This document shows, piece after piece, positions 1 to 6,512 of a DNA stretch of 7,727 nucleotides (position 1 is the stretch's first letter; every line of letters starts with the position of its first letter). The DNA comes from Bacillota bacterium. Lineage in GTDB: Bacteria > Bacillota_A > Clostridia > Clostridiales > Clostridiaceae. Location: contig JAKBFR010000111.1 in assembly GCA_021837545.1 (NCBI GenBank), forward strand, positions 1 to 7,727, written 5' to 3'. The notes beneath the pieces are model-generated. The model was not told the origin of the DNA. It ran no database searches and saw nothing but the letters and a program-made list of their open reading frames with translations. A program made the translations under genes and the position numbers.

Positions 1-865
1 TAGCAAAACCTTCTCTATTAAATAGCTGAGCTAATTCACTTCTTCCCTTGTTTAAATCAAACTTTCCATTTTTCAACACTTTATCAATGGCTTTTCTATA
101 ATTTCTTGTAACACCAGCTACATATTCTGGTTTTTTCATTCTTCCTTCAACCTTTAAAGATGTTGTTCCACTTTTTATAATTGAATCTATATCATCAATC
201 AAGCATGTGTCCTTAGGACTTAAAAGATATCCTTTTTTCTCTCCTAAAGTTTCACCGCAAAGAGTATATGGCATTCTGCAAGGTTGAGCACATCTTCCTC
301 TATTTCCGCTTCTTCCACCAATCATAGAACTCATTAAACACTGTCCTGAATAACATACGCATAATGCACCATGTACAAATATTTCTGTCTCAATGCCCAA
401 ATCCTTTGAAATATGTTTGATTTCATCTAATGTAAGCTCTCTAGATAGAACAATTCTTTGAAGACCTTTTTCCTTAAAATACAAAGCACCTTCTCCATTA
501 TGAATTGTCATTTGAGTTGATGCATGGAGTTCAAAGTTAGGATATACATCACTAATTAAGCTTGTCAATCCAAGGTCTTGAATTATTAGTGCATCTACAC
601 CAATTTCATAAAGATAACCTGCATATTTTAAGGCTTCTTTTAATTCATTTTGTTTTAAAACAGTATTTATCGTAACATATACCTTCACGTTATAGCTATG
701 TGCATAATCCACAGCTTTCATCATAGTTTCATTATCAAAATTTGAAGCATAAGCTCTAGCTGAGAACTTATTTCCCCCAAGATATATTGCATCTGCTCCA
801 TTATTAATAGCTGCAATTAAACTCTCCATGCTTCCTGCTGGAGATAATAATTCAATTTTATTCAT
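1..865 (-). CDS. U32 family peptidase-like protein, likely RNA-modifying (RlhA/TrhP type); C-terminal part cut off by the window edge
   Basis: The first 288 residues are visible and the gene continues beyond the left edge. The start is ATG with AGGAGG five bases upstream (plus positions 871-876). The N-terminus (IELLSPAGSMESL, GADAIYLGG, FSARA) is the TIM-barrel opening of U32 proteins. Residues 161-179 match the U32 signature E-x-F-x2-G-A-L-C-x6-C-x-M-S exactly. Conserved cysteines at 169, 176, 192 and 221 (the last in SPKDTC) sit where E. coli UbiU binds a [4Fe-4S] cluster; C196 and C203 are also nearby. Characterised family members (RlhA, TrhP, UbiU/V) perform hydroxylations of RNA or ubiquinone precursors, so I infer a prephenate/iron-sulfur RNA hydroxylase acting in the cytoplasm; 'collagenase' is the historical label. 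Clostridial homologues are often ~780 residues with a DUF3656 C-terminus, which cannot be checked here. Family is certain; substrate is inferred. It lies downstream of zapA but has its own promoter. Confidence 0.93.
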   Translation of the reverse strand, partial: MNKIELLSPAGSMESLIAAINNGADAIYLGGNKFSARAYASNFDNETMMKAVDYAHSYNVKVYVTINTVLKQNELKEALKYAGYLYEIGVDALIIQDLGLTSLISDVYPNFELHASTQMTIHNGEGALYFKEKGLQRIVLSRELTLDEIKHISKDLGIETEIFVHGALCVCYSGQCLMSSMIGGRSGNRGRCAQPCRMPYTLCGETLGEKKGYLLSPKDTCLIDDIDSIIKSGTTSLKVEGRMKKPEYVAGVTRNYRKAIDKVLKNGKFDLNKGRSELAQLFNREGFA

Positions 866-1074
866 ATTTTCCTCCTAAGTTGTAATAACCAAATCTTGTA
901 CTTGGTTACTCACCGAACATATATTAGTTAACCTATTTATAGTAAAGATAGCTTCACGCTTTTTCTATCTGTGAAATGATCTTGGTTGCACTTTGTGCCT
1001 TTTTTATAAGTGCGTGTTTTTTATCAGTGTGTATTTTTTTATTTCTGCTTAGCTAGCTCACTCATATGAGTAAC
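866..1074 (-). promoter_or_regulatory. Putative structured 5' leader of the U32 gene
   Basis: If the promoter at 1081-1089 is used, the transcript begins near 1074 and has a ~209-base leader. On the minus strand its 5' end reads GTTACTCA (1074-1067) and is exactly complementary to TGAGTAAC (912-905) near the 3' end, which could close the leader. The same 5' bases can instead fold locally through the palindrome ACTCATATGAGT (1060-1071). The 3' partner overlaps a competing hairpin, AACCAA/TTGGTT (902-907 with 887-892). Inside are smaller hairpins: AGATAG/CTATCT (946-951 with 965-970) and GCAC-TTT-GTGC (988-998). No known riboswitch or T-box consensus was recognised. The structures are read by eye, without energy calculation. 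Confidence 0.35.
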
Positions 1075-1080
1075 TTATTT

Positions 1081-1089
1081 ATTATATCA
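1081..1089 (-). promoter_or_regulatory. Extended -10 promoter for the U32 gene
   Basis: On the minus strand the sequence TGATATAAT is a perfect TATAAT preceded by TGn, the extended -10 form. No good -35 lies 17 bases upstream (TTGGTT is at a 14-base spacing), but extended -10 promoters tolerate that. A start near 1074 would give the U32 gene transcription independent of zapA, in keeping with the 958-base gap between them. Confidence 0.5.
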
Positions 1090-1224
1090 CATTAAATCTT
1101 AACCAATGTTTTTAAATGAGTCAAGTTTCTACAACTATTATATTTAATTTATTACTTATGAAATGTGTTTCCTTTCATACTTTGATTTATTTGTATTGTT
1201 AAAGATTAATTTCTAAATAAAACT

Positions 1225-1282
1225 AAATTAAAGACTGATAAATATTATTTGATTTTAAACAATATTTATCAGTCTTTAATTT
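1225..1282 (-). terminator. Long perfect stem-loop, probable bidirectional-type terminator after zapA
   Basis: A 22-bp perfect inverted repeat (arms 1225-1246 and 1261-1282) surrounds a 14-base loop. The stem is AT-rich with a GACTGATAAATATT core. Read on the minus strand it lies downstream of zapA and is followed by a T-rich run (TTTAGTTTTATTTAG). Read on the plus strand it is followed by TTTTTAG. I infer intrinsic termination of transcripts coming from zapA and the inverted-repeat region, which would separate zapA from the U32 gene. The low GC content makes it less typical than a classic terminator. Confidence 0.55.
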
Positions 1283-1422
1283 TTAGTGCGTATAAGCATT
1301 GGATCAATCGTTTTTTATTATACTTCTGGTTTTAAAACATACAAGAAACTTACAAACCGCCAAAGCATATGCATTACTATTTTTTCATTCAATGAAACTT
1401 CTCTAAAATAATTCCACTTATT

Positions 1423-1814
1423 ATAGATACATAAATTCTAAACTACACTTGCACTTTGAATGTATATTCCAAACTAGAAATAAGGGGCATGCTTTTGTGG
1501 AATGTTACATTAGAAGATTTTTATGGCTGTGCTTCTTAGATTATAAGTTGTTCTAAATGTGCTTGTTCAAAAAGTGAGAATCGAAAATTGAAGGTCCAAA
1601 TTTATATTTGGCCTCATGAACTTTCCCCTTCTGGGCATTTTACATTTCGTTTTTCAAACTTTCTCTGTGAGCGCTTGCCTTTGAAGCAAGCATTTTGGGC
1701 ACAACTTGTAATCTTAGATGCACCCATCAAAATCTTCAGTAACTAGAACAAACGCATGCCCACTTATTTCGGTGGCTCATCTACATAAGTGTAGTTTTAA
1801 TCTTAAGTTTCTAT
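1423..1814. repeat. Imperfect ~390-base inverted repeat: two diverged copies of one noncoding sequence facing each other
   Basis: The left arm on the plus strand (about 1423-1572) and the right arm on the minus strand (about 1814-1680) carry the same sequence blocks in the same order: ATAGAnAC, AAACTACACTT, GAAATAAG, GGGCATGC, TTTGT, GTTAC, GAAGATTTT, ATGG, AGATTA, AAGTTGT, AATG and TTCAAA. The blocks are separated by small insertions and deletions. The best stretch (plus 1477-1498 against minus 1770-1748) agrees at about 21 of 23 positions. About 107 bases separate the arms and contain a hairpin with an 8-bp stem and one bulge (1593-1613). The copies show no frame conservation. This looks like a non-autonomous mobile or dispersed intergenic element inserted twice, or one element that folds back on itself. 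No transposase or clear target duplication was seen. Confidence 0.6.
1673..1691. repeat. Small GC-rich hairpin inside the right arm of the inverted repeat
   Basis: GCTTGC (1673-1678) and GCAAGC (1686-1691) form a 6-bp stem around a 7-base loop. It is one of the most GC-rich structures in the gap and lies at the inner end of the right repeat arm. The left arm keeps only part of it (GCTTGTTCAAA). It is not followed by a T-run on either strand, so it is not a terminator. Its role is unknown. Confidence 0.4.
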
Positions 1815-1823
1815 ATCAAGGAT

Positions 1824-4016
1824 TTATCTTCTCTTTACAACCGGTCCTACTTGCTCTTTTTTTATTTTTGCAACTTCTATTTCCGTATCTATTATCTTAG
1901 CTTGCAATTGAAATACTTTATGTTGAAAAGTTCTAGATTCTTGATTAAGTTTATTATTTTCACTAGTTATTTCTTCTTTTTCTTTAACTAATAATGAAAT
2001 TTTTTCTTCTAACTCATCTATAGACTCTTTACTAATATCTAAATTTTCTTCTAAGTTTATTAATGTGTTATTTTTCTCTTTTAATGATTCCTTTAATTGT
2101 AGTAAATCTTTATTTTTATTTTCTAATTCTTCATTAATAGATTTTAAATCTTTTTCCTTAGCTTCTATTTGTCTTTTTAAATTTAAGAAAATACCTTCTT
2201 TATCTTCTAATTCCTTTTCTAATCTAACTACAGCTCTTTCTTTACTTCCCAATTCTTCCTTAGTTCTTCTTAAATCATATTCTGTAGTTTCTAAATTTTT
2301 GCTTAGTCCTTCAATTTCTTTATTTTTAAGATTAATTTGTTCTTCACTTCCTTCATGAGCTTCCTTAGCTTCATACTTTAATCTTTCATTATTACTTCTT
2401 GTAATCTCTATTTCTTCTTCTAAAACATCTTTTTCTCTATCACATTTTTCTATTTGCTTTGATAATTCTTCATTATCAGCTCTCATATTATTAATTTCAT
2501 TATCTAAGATATTTTGATCTGTCTTTAACTTAATAACTTCACCCTTTAAAGTTTCTTTTTCTAAATCACATTGTTCTATTTCCTTTGATAATTGATCATT
2601 AATATCTTTAATATTATTAATTTCATTATTTAAGATATCTTGATTTATTCTTAACTTATCAACTTCCACTTCTAAATTTTCTTTTTCATCATTTAGTAAA
2701 TTAATTTGATTTATGCAGTTCTCATTTTCTTTATTTAACTTACTTAATTTTTCTTTACATTCTGTAATTTCTTTATCTGATTCTTCAAACAAATCATTTA
2801 ATTGCTTATTAAGGTCAGCCTTTTCCATATTGTTTTCTTCTACTTTCCTAGTTAACTTACTAACATTTTCTTTTTCAACGTTTAAATTATTATTTAACTC
2901 TTGTTCATTTGTTATTAATTCTTTAATTTTAATATTTAGCTCTTCTTCTATAAATAATAGTTCTTCAATTTTATTATTTAATTCTTGTTTTTCCTTATTT
3001 AAGTTAATTTCGATTCTATTATTTTTATTTATTTGCTCTTCTAGATTTTCCTTACATTCAACAAGTTCTTTATTACACTCAGAATATAATTTGTTTAATT
3101 TTCCCAAATCTATCTTGCATAACTCATATTCTTTATTAATATCTTCTTTATTACTAATTTCAGCTTTTAAACTTATTTTTACTTTTTCTAATTCTGCGTA
3201 AGCATTTAAATAATCAGCTTCAAAAGATACATTCTTTTCTTTTAACAATAAACTTTCATTAACGAAGTTTATTTTATCTTCATTTAGATTTTTAATTTCT
3301 GTGTTTAATTCTAAATTTTTAGTATTTATTTCAGCTAATTCTATATTAATATTATCTTTTTCTTTATTAAGATTATTTATTTCACTTTTAAAAGTGTTTA
3401 TTTCTTCATTAGCTTGTTGAAGTTGCTTATTTAATCTATGTTCTTTATTTTTATCTTCATCTACTTTTTTATAAAGAGTCTTATTTTTATCCTTTAATTC
3501 AATACTTTCTTTATTTAAAGTTTCATTAATATTCTTATTTCTCTTGACTTCATCAGTCATTAATTTATTTTCTATTTTTAGTTTCTCATTTTCTGACTTA
3601 AGCTGATTCATTTGATTATTCAATGAATTAAAAGTACCTTCTACATTTTCATATTTTCTATTTAATTCTCTTTCTCTTTTTCCAAAGGTATCCCTAACAT
3701 TCACTTTTTCTTGAATGGTATTTTCTAGTTGTAGCTTAATTTCCTCTAATTTTTGCTTTAATAAAGCATTTTCATCATCAATATCCTTCATAGCTTTAAT
3801 AGTCTTGTCTAATTCTAAATCACATTCATAAAGTTCATCAGCAATATTTACAGCTGCTAAGACAGTTGCTGCAGTTGTGCTAAGATTATCTTTTTTAGAA
3901 ATAATTTCTTTAATCCTTCCATCAACATAATTTGCCACCCCAAGCAAATATTTTTCATCTTTTTCTCCTGTTAGGTTATAATTCATGCCATTTATATTAA
4001 TTGTTACTTTAATCAT
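1824..4016 (-). CDS. zapA: Giant ZapA-like cell division protein with a ~640-residue coiled-coil rod
   Basis: The protein has 730 residues. Residues 1-95 are a ZapA domain: beta-strands around VTININGMNYNLTG, then YLLGVANYVDGRIKEI, then the helix with TAATVLAAVNIADELYE. ZapA binds and bundles FtsZ filaments at the division ring in the cytoplasm. Residues about 85-722 are almost continuous heptad-type coiled coil, rich in Glu, Lys, Asn and Leu. There is no tryptophan, and the only proline is P725, in the tail. Typical ZapA proteins are about 85-200 residues, so the rod is the oddity. If fully helical it would span roughly 95 nm. A glycine-containing patch near 551-570 may be a hinge. Residues 448-531 hold two 42-residue tandem repeats. 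The end (FQLQAKIIDTEIEVAKIKKE) looks like a distinct closing helix. The start is ATG with AAGAGGTG eight bases upstream (4032-4025). No Walker motifs are present, which excludes SMC/Rad50 proteins. The ZapA head is a firm call; the rod's function is unknown. Confidence 0.88.
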   Translation of the reverse strand: MIKVTININGMNYNLTGEKDEKYLLGVANYVDGRIKEIISKKDNLSTTAATVLAAVNIADELYECDLELDKTIKAMKDIDDENALLKQKLEEIKLQLENTIQEKVNVRDTFGKRERELNRKYENVEGTFNSLNNQMNQLKSENEKLKIENKLMTDEVKRNKNINETLNKESIELKDKNKTLYKKVDEDKNKEHRLNKQLQQANEEINTFKSEINNLNKEKDNINIELAEINTKNLELNTEIKNLNEDKINFVNESLLLKEKNVSFEADYLNAYAELEKVKISLKAEISNKEDINKEYELCKIDLGKLNKLYSECNKELVECKENLEEQINKNNRIEINLNKEKQELNNKIEELLFIEEELNIKIKELITNEQELNNNLNVEKENVSKLTRKVEENNMEKADLNKQLNDLFEESDKEITECKEKLSKLNKENENCINQINLLNDEKENLEVEVDKLRINQDILNNEINNIKDINDQLSKEIEQCDLEKETLKGEVIKLKTDQNILDNEINNMRADNEELSKQIEKCDREKDVLEEEIEITRSNNERLKYEAKEAHEGSEEQINLKNKEIEGLSKNLETTEYDLRRTKEELGSKERAVVRLEKELEDKEGIFLNLKRQIEAKEKDLKSINEELENKNKDLLQLKESLKEKNNTLINLEENLDISKESIDELEEKISLLVKEKEEITSENNKLNQESRTFQHKVFQLQAKIIDTEIEVAKIKKEQVGPVVKRR
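2424..2675 (-). repeat. Two tandem 126-base (42-residue) repeats inside the zapA rod
   Basis: Residues 448-489 (bases 2675-2550) and 490-531 (2549-2424) align without gaps and are identical at about 23 of 42 positions. The shared pattern includes EVxKL, QxILxNEINN, NxxLSK and IExCDxEK. The DNA is clearly similar too, for example TTAATTTCATTAT and the CTATTT-CTTTGATAATT blocks on the plus strand. Forty-two residues are exactly six heptads, so the duplication keeps the coiled coil in register. A weaker third copy may begin at residue 532. Confidence 0.75.
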
Positions 4017-4053
4017 AATAATAACACCTCTTAAAATTCTTTAATTACCTCTA

Positions 4054-4082
4054 ATTATATGGCATATTGACTAATAAAACAA
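4054..4082 (-). promoter_or_regulatory. Promoter of zapA
   Basis: On the minus strand, TTGTTT (4082-4077) and a perfect TATAAT (4059-4054) are separated by exactly 17 bases, a vegetative sigma-A type arrangement. Transcription would start near 4047, giving a leader of about 30 bases that includes the AAGAGGTG ribosome binding site. This makes zapA transcription diverge from murT-gatD. Confidence 0.65.
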
Positions 4083-4183
4083 TTATGTAACGTTAGGCAT
4101 CTGAAAAAAAATCATAGTCTATTATATTAGTTATTTTCTTTCAATTTCTAAATCTCAATTTTGTTTTAGTTATTAAAAATATT

Positions 4184-4212
4184 TTCGTAGTTTTTGATTT
4201 TTGTGCTATACT
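4184..4212 (+). promoter_or_regulatory. Candidate promoter for murT-gatD
   Basis: TGCTATACT (4204-4212) is an extended -10 element, with a weak -35 TTCGTA (4184-4189) at a 17-base spacing. It would give a leader of about 170 bases. A second candidate is TAAAAT (4310-4315) with a poor -35. A perfect TATAAT at 4373-4378 is also present, but it would start transcription only about 5 bases before the GTG codon. The choice among these is uncertain. Confidence 0.4.
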
Positions 4213-4385
4213 TATTTAGATTATTTTGTGTTTAATATTATATAAATAATATTTTAAAAGTTACTATTTTATTGTTAACAAAAAATTTATCCATTCTTAA
4301 AAAGTAGCATAAAATTAAAGTGTTTTCTCTTTAATGATTAGCATTACTCTATTTTGTTAATTATTCTTAATATATAATTAGAATT

Positions 4386-4394
4386 AGGCGGTGA
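4386..4394 (+). promoter_or_regulatory. Shine-Dalgarno sequence overlapping the murT GTG start
   Basis: AGGCGGTGA matches the ideal AGGAGGTGA at eight of nine bases, but its last four bases contain the only canonical start codon in the frame (GTG, 4391-4393). A ribosome bound here would normally start 5-9 bases further on, at ATA (4400) or ATT (4406). An in-frame stop (TAG, 4385-4387) excludes a longer protein. No other good ribosome binding site lies upstream. Confidence 0.55.
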
Positions 4395-5749
4395 GTACAA
4401 TAAATATTAAATCTATTTTAAGCATATTATCATCAAAAATTACTGCATTTCTTGCAAAACATATTGTAAAAGGTGGAAGTAATTTTCCTGGTAAAATAGC
4501 TTTGAAAATTGATAAGTCGATTTTAAAAACAGTGAGCAAAGGATATAAAGTAATTTTAGTAACAGGAACCAATGGTAAAACCACAACTACTAGCATGCTT
4601 TATAATATATTAAAAGAAAATAAATTTGATGTTATTACCAATAATACTGGTGCTAATTTATATCCTGGAATTGTAGCTTGTTTTATTGCAAATTATTCTT
4701 TCTTTAAAAAGAAAGAAAATACTTATGCTGTAATCGAAGTTGATGAAGCTAATGTTAAATTTATTACAGAACATTTAACTCCAGAAATAATAACTGTAAC
4801 TAACTTATTCAGAGATCAATTAGACAGATACGGAGAAGTTTATACAACTTTAGTAAAAATATTGGAAGGTATATCTAAAGTTCCAAATTCTAAGTTGGTT
4901 TTTAATGGTGATGAATCTTTACTTGGAAAATTAGATATTAAAAATCCAATTGTTTATTACGGCTTTAATATACCAATTAAAGGAAATACTTCTTTAGATA
5001 TTAATGCCGATGCAAAGTTTTGTAAATTTTGTAAATCACCTTATTCTTATAACTTAGTTACTTATAATCATTTAGGAGATTTTTATTGTCCTGAATGCGG
5101 TTATAAACGTTCTGATCTTAATTATGCTGTGAATAAAATTTTTGATTTAACCTCTGATAATTCTTCTGTTTTGATTAATGATACTGAAGTTTTCATAAGT
5201 CAATCAGGTGCTTATAATATTTATAACGCTTTGTGTGCTTTTGCTATTTCAAAAGAACTAGGCATAGAAGATTCAGTAATTAAATCCTCTCTTCAAAATC
5301 AAAGTTCAAGTTTTGGTAGACAAGAGCAAATAACTATAGATGATAAAGATATCCAAATTATATTAGTTAAAAATCCTGCTGGATATAACCAAGCATTAGA
5401 CACTCTTGCTCTTAATCAAAATGAATTTTCAGCAGTATTTATGTTAAATGATAATTATGCTGATGGTCGTGATGTTTCTTGGATATGGGATGTAGATTTT
5501 GAAAAAATATCTACATTAAAGATAGAAGATGTTTTTGTGTCAGGAATTAGAATGTATGATATGGCAGTAAGATTAAAAATTGCTGGTTTAAATGTTGATA
5601 AGTTTATTTTGGAAGAGGATTATGGAAATCTAACAGATAAGATTAAAGGTTCAGTTTCTAAAAAAATATATATCCTTGCAACTTATACTGCAATGATTAA
5701 TTATAGAAAATATCTTCATTCAAAAGGTTATATCAATAAATTATGGTAA
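4391..5749 (+). CDS. murT: MurT, lipid II isoglutaminyl synthase catalytic (Mur ligase-like) subunit
   Basis: With GatD, this protein amidates the alpha-carboxyl of D-Glu in lipid II to D-isoglutamine, using ATP and ammonia from glutamine, on the cytoplasmic face of the membrane. Its 452 residues fit the family. A Mur-ligase ATP-binding loop GTNGKTTTT lies at 59-67, followed by the central-domain motifs NNTGANL (84-90), EVDEAN (116-121) and TNLFRDQLDRYGE (137-149). A four-cysteine zinc-ribbon insertion is at C211, C214, C233 and C236, as in characterised MurT. The C-terminal DUF1727 domain has the DGRDVSWIWD motif (358-367). In the S. aureus complex an Asp from this domain completes the GatD catalytic triad. 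The GTG start is uncertain: family members tend to begin close to the NIKSIL segment, so the true start may be ATA or ATT 9-15 bases downstream. The gene ends 18 bases before gatD, implying one operon. Confidence 0.95.
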   Translation: MSTINIKSILSILSSKITAFLAKHIVKGGSNFPGKIALKIDKSILKTVSKGYKVILVTGTNGKTTTTSMLYNILKENKFDVITNNTGANLYPGIVACFIANYSFFKKKENTYAVIEVDEANVKFITEHLTPEIITVTNLFRDQLDRYGEVYTTLVKILEGISKVPNSKLVFNGDESLLGKLDIKNPIVYYGFNIPIKGNTSLDINADAKFCKFCKSPYSYNLVTYNHLGDFYCPECGYKRSDLNYAVNKIFDLTSDNSSVLINDTEVFISQSGAYNIYNALCAFAISKELGIEDSVIKSSLQNQSSSFGRQEQITIDDKDIQIILVKNPAGYNQALDTLALNQNEFSAVFMLNDNYADGRDVSWIWDVDFEKISTLKIEDVFVSGIRMYDMAVRLKIAGLNVDKFILEEDYGNLTDKIKGSVSKKIYILATYTAMINYRKYLHSKGYINKLW

Positions 5750-5767
5750 TGCAAGGAGGATTAAGTC

Positions 5768-6490
5768 ATGGAACTAACTATTTGTCACTTATATCCCGAT
5801 TTATTAAATGTATATGGTGATGTAGGTAATGTACTTATTTTAAAGCATAGAGCAACACTTAGAGATATCGATGTAAATATAATCAATTGTTCTTTAGGTG
5901 AAACTATAGATAAAGAAAATGTGGACATTATTTTCTTTGGTGGTGGTCAAGATTATGAACAATCTATAGTTTCAAATGATTTAAATGAACTAAAAAAAGA
6001 AGGTTTAACAAGCTATATCGAAGATGAAAAAGTTCTTCTTGCCATATGTGGTGGATATCAATTATTAGGTAAATATTATACTGCCCCAAATGGTGAAAAA
6101 ATAGAAGGCCTTGGCATTTTAGATGTATATACTGAAGGCGGAGATACTAGATTCATTGGGAATACCGAAATCTTCAATGAAACTTTCAATGAAACTTATG
6201 TAGGTTTTGAAAATCATTCAGGAAGAACGTACATAAATAATCACACTCCACTCGGAAAATGCATTCATGGATATGGTAACAATGGAGAAGATGGATTTGA
6301 AGGATGTATATATAAAAATACCTTTGGATCATACTTTCACGGTTCTTTTCTCTCTAAAAACCCTGAGTTTGCAGATAGGCTTTTAACTTTAGCACTACAA
6401 AAGAAATATGGTAATGAAATACAATTAACTTCATTAAATGATGAATTTGAACTAACTGCAAAAAAATCTATGATTGAAAGATTTAAATAA
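5768..6490 (+). CDS. gatD: GatD, glutamine amidotransferase subunit of lipid II isoglutaminyl synthase
   Basis: This class I (CobB/CobQ-like) glutaminase of 240 residues releases ammonia from glutamine and passes it to MurT. The N-terminus HLYPDLLNVYGDVGN is characteristic of GatD. The oxyanion/binding segment FFGGGQDYEQ is at 57-66, the nucleophile is C94 in LAICGGYQLLG (91-101), and the catalytic His is H191 in SYFHGSFLSKNP. These correspond closely to C94 and H189 of S. aureus GatD. There is no Glu after that His, consistent with the third triad residue coming from MurT. The start is ATG with a strong AAGGAGG (5753-5759) eight bases upstream, stronger than murT's own site. Spacing to murT is 18 bases, so the two are almost certainly cotranscribed and made in matched amounts. 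Confidence 0.96.
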   Translation: MELTICHLYPDLLNVYGDVGNVLILKHRATLRDIDVNIINCSLGETIDKENVDIIFFGGGQDYEQSIVSNDLNELKKEGLTSYIEDEKVLLAICGGYQLLGKYYTAPNGEKIEGLGILDVYTEGGDTRFIGNTEIFNETFNETYVGFENHSGRTYINNHTPLGKCIHGYGNNGEDGFEGCIYKNTFGSYFHGSFLSKNPEFADRLLTLALQKKYGNEIQLTSLNDEFELTAKKSMIERFK

Positions 6491-6512
6491 TTAGGATTAT
6501 CGAATAATTCTT

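Larger units (their letters stand above)
866..1823. other. 958-base gene-free region between zapA and the U32 gene
   Basis: I find no convincing coding sequence on either strand. The only sizeable reading frame (plus, 1718-1900) has no ribosome binding site, overlaps the zapA 3' end and has no recognisable protein character. The region divides into the U32 leader and promoter (866-1090), an AT-rich stretch, the 22-bp hairpin (1225-1282), a featureless stretch (about 1290-1420), and the inverted repeat (1423-1814), which ends only 9 bases from the zapA stop codon. Confidence 0.75.
4017..4390. other. 374-base divergent intergenic region between zapA and murT
   Basis: This is extremely AT-rich DNA with no plausible gene. 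It holds the zapA promoter on the minus strand and candidate murT promoters on the plus strand. Two short inverted repeats lie in the murT leader: AATATTAT/ATAATATT (4234-4253, 4-base loop) and ATTAAAG/CTTTAAT (4314-4335, 8-base loop). Either could be an operator or RNA hairpin, but such AT palindromes arise easily by chance here. Confidence 0.6.

Noticed and set aside
988..1006. GCAC-TTT-GTGC followed by six T residues as a plus-strand terminator
   Set aside because: The stem is only 4 bp and no plus-strand gene lies upstream; it fits better as part of the minus-strand U32 leader.
866..1074. T-box or known riboswitch in the U32 leader
   Set aside because: I found no T-box sequence (AGGGTGGNACCGCG-like) and no recognised riboswitch core; only unexplained complementarities remain.
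1718..1900. 60-residue plus-strand reading frame starting ATG-CAC-CCA
   Set aside because: No ribosome binding site. It covers the noncoding inverted repeat and then runs antisense through the zapA 3' end, and its sequence has no protein-like conservation.
2065..3201. Plus-strand reading frames rich in Ser/Phe/Leu (2065-2358 and 2713-3201)
   Set aside because: They are antisense shadows of the Glu/Lys/Asn-rich zapA rod and show only the composition expected from its codons. Neither has a ribosome binding site.
1824..4016. SMC, Rad50 or myosin-like identity for the coiled-coil protein
   Set aside because: There is no Walker A/B or ABC signature and no hinge domain. The N-terminus is clearly ZapA, so similarity to those proteins would be coiled-coil composition only.
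4373..4378. TATAAT as the main murT promoter
   Set aside because: It would start transcription about 5 bases before the GTG codon with no proper -35. Kept only as the leaderless alternative, since an extended -10 candidate exists further upstream.
4384..4596. 70-residue minus-strand frame opposite the murT start
   Set aside because: Antisense to the conserved MurT N-terminus and Walker loop, with no evidence of its own.
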